NCBI GenBank assembly: GCA_040221055.1
Contig: JAVJVN010000009.1
Span: 344,257-408,256 of the forward strand
DNA: 64,000 bases
Direction: 5' to 3'
Source: Rhodothermales bacterium
GTDB taxonomy: Bacteria > Bacteroidota > Rhodothermia > Rhodothermales > UBA10348
Shown piece by piece: positions 42,065 through 51,231 of this stretch (its first letter is position 1; the number at the start of each line of letters is the position of its first letter). A model generated the notes under the pieces. The model saw only the letters and a list, made by a program, of their open reading frames with translations, was not told where the DNA came from and did not search any database. The translations under genes were made by a program, and so were the position numbers.

Positions 42065-43029
42065 GGCGCCACCACCAGGGTGAACAACTGGGAAACGGCC
42101 AGATCGGAAGAGACCCACGCATAGTCCATGCGCAGTCCCACACCCCAGACATCATCGGCACGCAATCCGAAGCCGAGGGTCGTGGATTCGTTCCGGTAGC
42201 CATCGTGCAGCAGCTGTCGACCCGCACGCAACTCCAGGACCCGGACCGGTCGGATGCCCGCACCGAAGCCATAGCGGGCGGCCACATCCCGGTCCATGGC
42301 CGGGGCCCAGGCTGCATGGAAGGTGAACCAATCGGACGGTGTATAGCTGACGGACACGTCCATGTCTGCCGGGACATGTTCCGTGCTCGATGCACGCTCG
42401 CGCACCCCGCTGGTCGCAACCCACTCGACGGGCGCCGCGACATTGCGCAAGGTCCATGCCATGCGGATGTCCCTGTGCGCTTGCACCGCCACTCCGGCAT
42501 CCAGGCCCCATCCCCGGGCATCGCCCCACACTTTCCTGGCCATCCCGTCCGCGATCTCGTCCGGATCGAAGACAGTCAGGTCGGCCGGATTCAGTACGTT
42601 GCGTCCGTAGGATGCACGACGGTACCGCCCCCCCACCCCGACGGTCAGCCACGCCATCCGATGCGCATAGGCCAACTGGGCCGTCCATTCCGTATAGGCA
42701 TCGTCCCCACTGACCGACACGGCACCGCCGATCACGGACGTGCCGCGAATGAACGGGACCGCCACGGCCAGGTGATCGTAGGCAACCTGCTCCAACTGAT
42801 CCACGTGGGACAACATGAGTTCCAGCGATGTGGCATGCGCCAGACCGGCGACATTGAATGCCAGCGCGCGGACGCCGGTCGCCGATCCGGCACCCGCGTA
42901 TCCGACACCCGCAATCGATGCATCCAGACCCACTTCCACGAATCCCCCGGCCTGACGGGACGTCTGCCCCACAAGGAGCCCTGATGGCATGAGCCCTATG
43001 AGCACCAAGAGCATGAGCCGTTTACCCAT
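42061..43029 (-). CDS. PorV/PorQ-like outer-membrane protein
   Basis: A 322-residue protein with a signal peptide (hydrophobic stretch ending LLVGQ) and the motif GLDASIAGVGYAGAGSATGVRALAFNVAGLA (the G-x-R-A-x-A-x-N-P/V-A-G-L/M signature of PorV/PorQ/UPF0164 barrels; quoted in part only by pattern), followed by beta-strand alternation to the end. PorV-type proteins deliver or attach cargo of the type IX secretion system. ATG at 43029 is preferred; an in-frame ATG at 43092 lacks signal-peptide character. It lies 66 bp behind the giant protein gene and overlaps the next barrel gene by 4 bp. Confidence 0.7.
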   Translation of the reverse strand: MGKRLMLLVLIGLMPSGLLVGQTSRQAGGFVEVGLDASIAGVGYAGAGSATGVRALAFNVAGLAHATSLELMLSHVDQLEQVAYDHLAVAVPFIRGTSVIGGAVSVSGDDAYTEWTAQLAYAHRMAWLTVGVGGRYRRASYGRNVLNPADLTVFDPDEIADGMARKVWGDARGWGLDAGVAVQAHRDIRMAWTLRNVAAPVEWVATSGVRERASSTEHVPADMDVSVSYTPSDWFTFHAAWAPAMDRDVAARYGFGAGIRPVRVLELRAGRQLLHDGYRNESTTLGFGLRADDVWGVGLRMDYAWVSSDLAVSQLFTLVVAP

Positions 43030-43095
43030 CCCCGACCGCCTTTGCGGGGACGGTCCTGAATGCAGTGATGGATATGTGGACGATGCGTGCATGCG

Positions 43096-46000
43096 TTATT
43101 TGACCAGGACGGCCTGAAGGACTTCCCGGGCTGTCCCGGAGTCATCCTCGGCTTCGATGTATACCAGGTAACGTCCATTTCTCGCCCATTTGCCGGAATC
43201 GGTCCGTCCATCCCACTCCACGCGCAGCAATCCGGAATCCGAACCGTACCGACCCGGCCACTGCGGAGTACGGGACAACAGCGTGCGGATCCGCTCGCCA
43301 CGCAGGTTCACAATGTAAATGGAGACGCTTGCCGGCGGCGACGTGGATTCGAGGAGATATCCTATGCGCATGCTGCCATCCTGGGGCGAGAACGGTGTGG
43401 GCAGGAGAGCCGCATGCCGGATGGCCAGTGGCCGCGACGAAACCGCGATCGCATATTCCCCCAGACGGGTCACATCATCCGAGCGGACCTGGAATCCTGT
43501 GTCCTCCGACGGCAGCCTGGACCATTTCAGGTTCCGGTCGTCGAAACGGACAATCTCGCCCGCCCCTTCCTGCAATCGAAGCCCGGACCGGTTCGACAGG
43601 CTGAGCGTCGCCGGCACGGCGAGTGAATCGCCGATCAATGCCCGTTCGCTCCGGAACAGGAAGCGCACACTCCTGTCCGCCACCGAGACCGCCGGAGCCG
43701 TCGGCACGGCCGAGGCCCCGTTGGCAAACCGTTTTCCGGCCGGAACCGCATCCCGACGCAAGCTCAATTCCCCCGCTTCCGTAAAGGCGTACCGTGGCAC
43801 CTGGAATCGCACATCTTCCCGATCCCTGAAATCCATGGACGACCGGTTGTCGACCCGGGCAAAAGCGGACAATTCCACCGCCCGTTCCAGGCCCGACTCA
43901 TTGTCTTTCACCATGACCGTCAGCGGACCAATGAAGTCCGGTGCATTCATCTGAAGTGTATTTCCGACCAATGTGCCCACGCCTTCGGGCTCCAACCGGA
44001 TTCCGAATCCGGAGCCCAGTAGGATGTCCTCTCCGGACGAGGCCTTTCCAGCCACCGTGAATTGGACGCGCCCTCCGTCGTTGAAAACGCGTTGCCGGTC
44101 CACATTGACGGCTACGTCGGTCACGGTCACATCCTTGACTTCGACCGGCACCGTCAAATGCCTCTCCACGCCATCCACCCGGACCCGTACGTCCAGCTGC
44201 GATTCCCCGATGGCCGATGCCACGAGTACGCTGGACAGGCCACTCGTTGCCGGATCGGGCTGAACCTGCACGGCGGGTCCATCCGCGCTCCAGGTGACCG
44301 ATGCGCCGGGCAATCCAGGAAGAAATCTGGAATCCAGGTCCCGTCCGGTTTCATCCCGGACCACGAGGAGGGTACGGTAGGTCCCTCCCAGACGGAGGAC
44401 CCGACCCGACACATCGGGCTCCAGGCGGATGGTGGCCAGGCGACCGGCCACCTGCGGCACCCGTTCATGGTCCGGCGATGCGTAGGCGACGCGGCCCGTG
44501 GAATCCGCCACCTCCAGGCGATAAGTGAACGCCGCCGGACCCGGAGGCGGACGTTCCAGGTGCCATCCCGACGCATCCGGTGTCATTGCGATGCCGACGG
44601 CCTGGCCGTTCATCAACAGGTAGGCCCGGTCCCCGGGACGCGGAACACCACGGATCCGGAACACCAGGCTGTCGATACTCGTGACGGACTCAGGGACAGG
44701 CGTATGCGTGTACGGAAGCTCGAGCGCCATCTGTACGGTGCTGGTGTCGGTGGGAATCCGTACATCCGGAGACGGAACCGGCCGAAGCAACGTATCGGCC
44801 AACGTGGTGATGGCGTAGGCGCCTGCGTCCAGACGGCGGGGTGTCGCGGCAGAGCCCGACGCGTCGGTTACCAGATCCAATCGGGCGAGCGATGGACCGC
44901 CGACCGCAAGTTGCAGTCCCGCAAGGGGTTGCCCGTTCCGCGTTGCACGGATCCGGATCTGACCCGAAGACAGCACGATATCCGGCACGACCACGCCGGT
45001 CTGGATATCCGACTCGCCGACCACCACATTCCGCCGGACATCCGGCTGCCCGGATCGTGGAATGACCAGTTCCAATACCACCGAGCCGGCCAATCCCAGC
45101 GGCACGTCCGGAATGGCGAAACGCCCGTCCATGCCCGTCCGGACCACGGCAGTCCCGATGCCCGGCAAGGCAACTACCTGCCCCTCCACTGGCATTCCGG
45201 CCCGCAGGACCCGCCCCGAAATACGCACGTTCCGCCGGAAAAGGATGATGTTGTTCAACACCTGTTCGGCCCCGGCCACCAGGACAACGGAACGCTCAAC
45301 ATCCAGGTGACCTGAGCTTCGTATGCGTAAAACATATGCACCGGCAGGCACCGGACCCAATGAAAACAAACCGGTGCCCGTCGACAGGGTCTGGACGAGA
45401 TCGCCCCGGTCGTCGAACAGCTCCACAATAGCGTTCAACACCGTAGTGCCCGCTTCGTCGCGCAAGGGCCCGGAGAGCCGGGCCGTTGCCGGTACCCGCA
45501 CGAACGAGACCGTCGCTTGCCTGGCCGTCTGCACGTCCACCAGGGCGGATGGAGGCTCGAACCGGGCCAGCGGTTCTGCCGGCTCCACCCGGTATACGAA
45601 ACCACCCGGAAGTCCGGCGGGCGTGACCACCCCCCCGACACCGGTCTCGGCCTGCCGCTCTATGCGACGATCCAGACTGGTAATGGAGAGGGGGACATCC
45701 TCAATGGGGAGACCTGCCTCGTCGCGAATGCGGATTTCCACTGCGGCGATATCCGACGCAGGAACGAAGGAGGCCGATACCGTTCCGGAACGTCCGGTTT
45801 CTACGGTTCGCTCCGTCGGTGTGAAGGTGTATCCAGGCTTTGAAGGAACGACGCGCCACGTGCCTGCGGGCAAACCGTCCAGGCGGAACGATCCGTCCGA
45901 GAGACTCAGGGTCCGGGCCTCCAGTCGCCCGTTCGCCACGTCCACGGTGACCTCTTCCAGTTGTACGAATCCGGATATTGTGGCATTCCGTTGTTGAACA

Positions 46001-49000
46001 ACCAGATCGGCCACCGGGACCTGGACCGTTCCGGGCGGGATGGTCAGGGTCAGCGACGCATCCGTATATCCCGGCCGCCCCGTTCGGGTCAGGACCCGGA
46101 TGGGCACGGCTTCGGGAAGTCGGTCCACGGCCCAAGCACCGTCGGCGTCCGTTTGGACTTCCCGGCGGGTGGTAGCGGTTTCGACGACGACCGTCGTGCT
46201 GAACGGCAGCGGTGTGCCGGCATCCGAGACCACTCTTCCTGTGAGACCGGCCTGCAGCGGCCGGAGGACCGCGGTGATCTGGGCTTCATCCTGGATGGGA
46301 ATCGTCACCTGCTGTTCTGCTGCGTTGTAGGAGGGATGCGTCGTACGGATGACGGCCGGGCCGTCAGGAAGCCCGCCCAACTGAACGCGCCCATCGGCCC
46401 CTGAAAGGGCCGTTGACATGCCCAATGAACTCCGCACCTCGACTTGGGCGTTCCACACTCCGTCGGAACTCGATGCATCAATCACGAGAGCAGCCAGGCT
46501 GCCCGAAAACGGCGTCAGGACAATGGAACGGTCCACGCCGGTCGAATCCACCTGAATGGCGGCCTCCGTGAACGTGGCATACCCGTCGCGGAACACGTGA
46601 AGCGTCCATGATCCGGGCGGAACCGATGCAAGGCCGAACGTGCCATCGGCATCCGTTTCTGTCAGGAACCGCTCCGTCCCCTGGTCCAACGTCACGGTGG
46701 CGCCCCGCACGGGCGTGCCATCGGTTCCGGTGACGCGCCCACCGACGCTGCCGGCGTGGGGGCTCATGACAAACGAGATTTCCGACGCCTCCCCGGCCTG
46801 CACGGTGACCTGTCCCGTCTCCGTCCGGTACCCGGCTGCTTCCACCGTCACAGACCAGGTTCCTGCCGCCAATCCCCCGATGGACGCCTGCCCGTTGGAA
46901 GCCGTGGTCCGCTCGCGGGTGGTGTGTCCGACGGCCCGGATGCGCGCGCCGTCAAAGGGCTCGTTGTCGTCGGTCCGGATGTCCACGATGAGCGATCCAT
47001 CCGTCCGCGTCAGGACAATCGGCGCAATGGTCCTGGTTTGACCCGCCTCCAGATCCACGGATCTGGAGGCTTGCAACCATCCGGGACCGTCGACCTCGAT
47101 ATCCAGCGACCCGGGCGGGAGTCCCACCCGGAATTCTCCCAATCCATCCGGAACGATGACGGTGTCCGGGCGGGTGGTCGATGAAATCCGGATCGTGGCG
47201 TCCCGGACGCCACGACCGGAGCGATCGACCACCCGCCCCCCGAGAACGGCGGCGTGGGGCACGAGATCAATGACTTCCTTGGCCGTGGAGGCAAGCGAGA
47301 CCAGCCGCACGTCCCGCAGGAAACCGTCGGCCAACGTTTCTGCTTGGAGATCCTTGCCGTCCGGAACCAGCATGGAGAAAAAACCATCCGACCGGCTTTG
47401 CGTCTGCAGCGTTCCATGGGGCGTCGCAACACGGACCGATGCCAACATGACGGGCCGGGGGCCGGACAGGACATGCCCGGAAAAAATGCGAACCTGGCCG
47501 GGCAGCGCCAACCGCAGATCGGAGATCGTTTGGCCCCCGGCCCCATTTACCACGACCGCTTCCGACGTCCCGTACAGCGGTGACGCCGCCCGCAATTCCC
47601 ATTGTCCCGGGGGAAGCGCGAGCGCAAAAGCCCCGTCCGAGAGCGATACGGTCCGGAACGTGTCGGCGGCTGCTACCGCCTGGACTGGGACCATGGCTGC
47701 CGGGCCGTCATTCGACCGGACGTGGCCGACAAGCCTCAGCGCATTGGGGCCGAGAACCATGTCCGGTACGCGTGCAACGCGATCTTCCTCCAGCGATACA
47801 TGCAGTGTGCGCGGCAGGAAGCGGGAATGCCCTTCCACCCGGAGGACCTGCGGTCCGGGATCCGTCTGCAGCCGGAATCCCCCTCCGGACGTGGTCCGGG
47901 TATGGGCGCCCGATGAGGAAACCACCGTCAGGTCAGTCAAACCTTGTCCGGACGTTGAAATGACCCGACCTTCCACGACAGCAGTCGCTCGATCGACCAT
48001 CAGCAGGATGTCGGCCACCCGATCACCGGTCCGGACGTGCAGGTCCAGGCGCCGTCCGGGCACTACCCCTTCCTTTTCCACCATCAGGGAATATCCCCCC
48101 TCGGACACGTCCATGGAAAATCGTCCTTTTGAATCGGTGGCCGTCTGCACGACCGTACCGGATGCCGGAACAGCCTTGACGAGCCCCCCCTCCAACGGCG
48201 TCTGCACGATCGCGCCGTCCGTATCCACCGATTGTACCAGAACCGTCCCGGAAAGACTGGCCGATGCGCTTCCAAGGATGAAGTCAAAATTGGAGACGAC
48301 GTCGCCCCTGGCAACCGTCAGCTTGCGGAAGCCGGATGAAAGGAGCCCTTGACGCGTGGCTTCGAGCGTCCATTCACCCTCCGACAAGGACATGGTATAT
48401 ACGCCGTCCGCATTCGTCGTCGTCACGATACGCTGGGTCCCCGAACGGGCAGAAACGTCTGCCAGGGCAACGGGGCTGCCGGTTGACGTCAAGACGCGCC
48501 CGGAAACGGGGATGTTGTCCTCGACCAGGGGAATGGGTTGGGGCAGCACAATGAATGCATTCCGGGACAACGTGAGGACAATGGGTGTGGAAGGCCGGTA
48601 GCCCTCCCGTGTCGCCGTGAACTCATAGGTGCCCGGAGCCAAAGCCAGGGAAAAGCCCCCGTCCAGTGTCGTAAGAGTCGTCCGAACCAGGCTGGTGGCC
48701 ACATGTCTGGCAGCAATGCGGACACCCGACAGCGGTTGTCCGCCCTCATCGACTACCCGACCCGAAACCCGTGCCGAAAGCTGACGCAGATTGATGTCCA
48801 CGTCCGTCTGGGCACCCGTCCGTATTTGGACGGCGAAACTCGAGTCGGCGAATCCGACTTTCTGAGCCTGGAATACATACCGTCCTGCACGCAGACTGTC
48901 CGAATAAGACAGACTGGTTGCATTCACCAACGGATTCGGAGGACTGTAGCCGCCATCCGTCGACCGGACCGTGACCGTGACCCCCAGCAGATCCGACCGT

Positions 49001-50190
49001 TCCGGTCCGGATGACGTCCGGAATGTGAAGGTACCCATCGGAACCTTGTTCCGGAAGAACGCGGTCTCGCTCACGCTTCCGGCACCGTTGCCGTCGTTGG
49101 CAATGACGAACCACGAATGACGTCCGGACCGGAGCGTCTGCCGGGCGGGCATGGCCACCCGTCGGTCCGTCGTACGTTCCGAAAACACAAGAACATCGGC
49201 CGTCGTCGAACCGGTAACCTGACGTTCGAAGACGGAAACGTCGTAGGACGTGGCACCCGGAACGGCATTCCACTGCAGATCAATGACTTCCGGGTCCTGG
49301 AACAACACATTGCCACGGGGCGAAATAAGCTCCGCGGCTGGCAGGCCTCCGGTATCCTGTATACTGAAGGAAACGATGGTCCCGGTCACCGGGCTCAGCA
49401 GCGACGTATCGGTCGTGCTGTAGGCATTCAGGATGGTATAGTAGTACGTCCGACCCGGTACGAGGGGCTGGGCCTCGAAGCTGATGACCGGATTCGCCGT
49501 GGCTTTTTCGCCGTAGAGTGCCGATGTACCCGTGGTCAGCAATGCCCACGTGAGGTTTATGCCCTCGATGGATAATTCCCCCGTGGACGGGTTGCTGCCT
49601 ATGGTGAACGGGGCAGACGAAAGGACCAGGGCATACGCCGGGACGCCGGATACCGGCTCCCATTCAAAGAGGGGCGTTCTGCTGGCCACCTGCGAGCGTG
49701 GCCCGACAATCCTGGGCGTCGTCTGCGACTCCACCACGAACTGGAATTCGGCGGAATATTCGATCGAATTGTCGGTCGAGGCATCCAGCTGGATTTCCAC
49801 GAGTGTATTGGCGGATGACGTCGTGATCACGCCATGGTAGACACCCACCGGCAATCCTACGACCTCCGGTGTGAACGTGGCCTCCCGCCCGGCAGGCAAG
49901 GGTACATTCCGGAAGACATACTCACCGGGCCGGGTACCGATCTTCAAGCGACTGGCCGGGATGTTCCGGTCCCACTTCAACGTGACCGTATCCGATGCCC
50001 GGATAAGGGCCGTCGTGAGCGTGGATGCGCCCCGTTGGACCGTCGGCGACCGGAGCGATATGGTCTGCGCCATGCCATCCAGGCTGACCGCCATCTGGAC
50101 AACCACGAAGAGTACGACGAACGCGACCTGGCCGAACGGCCGACGTCCTCCGGAAGCCATACGGTAACGAGTATTCAAAAACGGGTTCAT
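43096..50190 (-). CDS. Giant exported protein with about 16 carboxypeptidase-regulatory-like repeats and a FlgD-type Ig C-terminus
   Basis: A 2,364-residue protein. A signal peptide ends DGMAQ (about residue 40). Fibronectin-like segments follow to about residue 480, then about 16 successive transthyretin-like CarboxypepD_reg domains of 75-95 residues. Each opens with a strand like VSGRVVDEGGQPLSGVRIAA, AVLGGRVVDRSGRGVRDATI or ISGRVLRAGMPVEGQVVAL and closes with G-x-Y/W-x-L/V-x-A. After residue 1700 come Ig-like and unassigned regions, and the last about 100 residues form a FlgD-type Ig domain with LPTPFSPQDG, LRVEWDGRTDSGKWARNG and YLVYIEAED. No catalytic motif is visible. It is probably a long surface or secreted filament, perhaps an adhesin. 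ATG at 50190 is chosen; ATG at 50160 also gives a signal peptide. Confidence 0.85.
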   Translation of the reverse strand: MNPFLNTRYRMASGGRRPFGQVAFVVLFVVVQMAVSLDGMAQTISLRSPTVQRGASTLTTALIRASDTVTLKWDRNIPASRLKIGTRPGEYVFRNVPLPAGREATFTPEVVGLPVGVYHGVITTSSANTLVEIQLDASTDNSIEYSAEFQFVVESQTTPRIVGPRSQVASRTPLFEWEPVSGVPAYALVLSSAPFTIGSNPSTGELSIEGINLTWALLTTGTSALYGEKATANPVISFEAQPLVPGRTYYYTILNAYSTTDTSLLSPVTGTIVSFSIQDTGGLPAAELISPRGNVLFQDPEVIDLQWNAVPGATSYDVSVFERQVTGSTTADVLVFSERTTDRRVAMPARQTLRSGRHSWFVIANDGNGAGSVSETAFFRNKVPMGTFTFRTSSGPERSDLLGVTVTVRSTDGGYSPPNPLVNATSLSYSDSLRAGRYVFQAQKVGFADSSFAVQIRTGAQTDVDINLRQLSARVSGRVVDEGGQPLSGVRIAARHVATSLVRTTLTTLDGGFSLALAPGTYEFTATREGYRPSTPIVLTLSRNAFIVLPQPIPLVEDNIPVSGRVLTSTGSPVALADVSARSGTQRIVTTTNADGVYTMSLSEGEWTLEATRQGLLSSGFRKLTVARGDVVSNFDFILGSASASLSGTVLVQSVDTDGAIVQTPLEGGLVKAVPASGTVVQTATDSKGRFSMDVSEGGYSLMVEKEGVVPGRRLDLHVRTGDRVADILLMVDRATAVVEGRVISTSGQGLTDLTVVSSSGAHTRTTSGGGFRLQTDPGPQVLRVEGHSRFLPRTLHVSLEEDRVARVPDMVLGPNALRLVGHVRSNDGPAAMVPVQAVAAADTFRTVSLSDGAFALALPPGQWELRAASPLYGTSEAVVVNGAGGQTISDLRLALPGQVRIFSGHVLSGPRPVMLASVRVATPHGTLQTQSRSDGFFSMLVPDGKDLQAETLADGFLRDVRLVSLASTAKEVIDLVPHAAVLGGRVVDRSGRGVRDATIRISSTTRPDTVIVPDGLGEFRVGLPPGSLDIEVDGPGWLQASRSVDLEAGQTRTIAPIVLTRTDGSLIVDIRTDDNEPFDGARIRAVGHTTRERTTASNGQASIGGLAAGTWSVTVEAAGYRTETGQVTVQAGEASEISFVMSPHAGSVGGRVTGTDGTPVRGATVTLDQGTERFLTETDADGTFGLASVPPGSWTLHVFRDGYATFTEAAIQVDSTGVDRSIVLTPFSGSLAALVIDASSSDGVWNAQVEVRSSLGMSTALSGADGRVQLGGLPDGPAVIRTTHPSYNAAEQQVTIPIQDEAQITAVLRPLQAGLTGRVVSDAGTPLPFSTTVVVETATTRREVQTDADGAWAVDRLPEAVPIRVLTRTGRPGYTDASLTLTIPPGTVQVPVADLVVQQRNATISGFVQLEEVTVDVANGRLEARTLSLSDGSFRLDGLPAGTWRVVPSKPGYTFTPTERTVETGRSGTVSASFVPASDIAAVEIRIRDEAGLPIEDVPLSITSLDRRIERQAETGVGGVVTPAGLPGGFVYRVEPAEPLARFEPPSALVDVQTARQATVSFVRVPATARLSGPLRDEAGTTVLNAIVELFDDRGDLVQTLSTGTGLFSLGPVPAGAYVLRIRSSGHLDVERSVVLVAGAEQVLNNIILFRRNVRISGRVLRAGMPVEGQVVALPGIGTAVVRTGMDGRFAIPDVPLGLAGSVVLELVIPRSGQPDVRRNVVVGESDIQTGVVVPDIVLSSGQIRIRATRNGQPLAGLQLAVGGPSLARLDLVTDASGSAATPRRLDAGAYAITTLADTLLRPVPSPDVRIPTDTSTVQMALELPYTHTPVPESVTSIDSLVFRIRGVPRPGDRAYLLMNGQAVGIAMTPDASGWHLERPPPGPAAFTYRLEVADSTGRVAYASPDHERVPQVAGRLATIRLEPDVSGRVLRLGGTYRTLLVVRDETGRDLDSRFLPGLPGASVTWSADGPAVQVQPDPATSGLSSVLVASAIGESQLDVRVRVDGVERHLTVPVEVKDVTVTDVAVNVDRQRVFNDGGRVQFTVAGKASSGEDILLGSGFGIRLEPEGVGTLVGNTLQMNAPDFIGPLTVMVKDNESGLERAVELSAFARVDNRSSMDFRDREDVRFQVPRYAFTEAGELSLRRDAVPAGKRFANGASAVPTAPAVSVADRSVRFLFRSERALIGDSLAVPATLSLSNRSGLRLQEGAGEIVRFDDRNLKWSRLPSEDTGFQVRSDDVTRLGEYAIAVSSRPLAIRHAALLPTPFSPQDGSMRIGYLLESTSPPASVSIYIVNLRGERIRTLLSRTPQWPGRYGSDSGLLRVEWDGRTDSGKWARNGRYLVYIEAEDDSGTAREVLQAVLVK

Positions 50191-50296
50191 ACACCCGTAT
50201 AGTACGATGGAATCCCGCTTTTTAGGGGTTTCAACTCCGAGTGGACCACGACGGGACGTGCGGTCGTCTGGACACCATTTCCGGTCCTGCCCGCGG

Positions 50297-51217
50297 CTAC
50301 CGCTGGATGGTGACTGTCGCCTCCACACGCGTCACACTGCCGAACAATCCCCTTCCGTTTTCCACTCGGTCCAGGACATTCGGGATTTCGCCGGGAGACA
50401 GCGTTGAACCTCCGGCCTGGACCTGCTGGTAGCGGACGAAATCGTACACGTTGTCATCCAGGGCCGACATGATGACGCGGGTCGGTCCATAGAACGCCAC
50501 GGCAAACCACGGCAGGCGTACACTCAGCAGACCGTCCGGTCGCTGTTCGTAATTGCCTTCATTGATGGGTGGGGAGCTGTTGAACAGCACGGCGTCCATT
50601 TCCGAGGGGTCGAGTTCTTCGTCCACGACCGGATCCCCGTCACCCAGGTCATAGATGAAATCCAGATACAACGGGGTCAGGTTGGATGGCCGCGGGTCGA
50701 GGCTTTCGATGGAAAAAATGTAGACCGGGGCGCGATTCCCGCGCTCAATGGGCGTCACCACGAACTCCAACTGGTCGGCCTGTCGGTAAGCCAACTCCAG
50801 CGGACCGACCTCGACCAATCGGTAATCGCCGGGAACCGTGGTCTCTGCCGTCACTGGATCCCGGTCCGGAATTACCGCTTCCAGCCGGTACCTGCGACCG
50901 GGCAGGATCCGTGCATCGGATGAAGGAGGCGTGTACTGCCCGGCCGCACCGAACACGGCCTCATAGGACCATGTGGATTCGGGCTGCCCATCCGATCCCA
51001 ATAAATGGATCCGGACGTCAGCGCCCGGAAAACCGCCCCGGTCGGCATCGAAGACACCGTTCACGGGAATGGACCGAGACAGCCAGACATCCGGCAGCGG
51101 CTCTCCGGCAATCAGGTAGGCTTCCACGACCACGTCCTCCACGTGGTCCGATGGCTGTGTGGAATCGCAACCGGCGAGCAGTACGATAAAGAGTAAGGCA
51201 ACAGCGTAATTCTTCAT
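50297..51217 (-). CDS. DUF4249-like lipoprotein
   Basis: A 306-residue lipoprotein with a short signal and lipobox LLAGC (Cys17). VVVEAYLIAGEPLPDVWLSRS, a fibronectin-like first domain with ARILPGRRYRLEA and a later beta-rich region fit DUF4249, a Bacteroidota family typically encoded directly after a TonB-dependent receptor with a carboxypeptidase-like N-domain. It probably works with that receptor at the outer membrane, like a SusD-type partner but unrelated in sequence. ATG at 51217 is chosen. A GTG overlapping the receptor stop as GTGA (51235) is possible. Confidence 0.75.
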   Translation of the reverse strand: MKNYAVALLFIVLLAGCDSTQPSDHVEDVVVEAYLIAGEPLPDVWLSRSIPVNGVFDADRGGFPGADVRIHLLGSDGQPESTWSYEAVFGAAGQYTPPSSDARILPGRRYRLEAVIPDRDPVTAETTVPGDYRLVEVGPLELAYRQADQLEFVVTPIERGNRAPVYIFSIESLDPRPSNLTPLYLDFIYDLGDGDPVVDEELDPSEMDAVLFNSSPPINEGNYEQRPDGLLSVRLPWFAVAFYGPTRVIMSALDDNVYDFVRYQQVQAGGSTLSPGEIPNVLDRVENGRGLFGSVTRVEATVTIQR

Positions 51218-51231
51218 GGCGTCATTCCACC

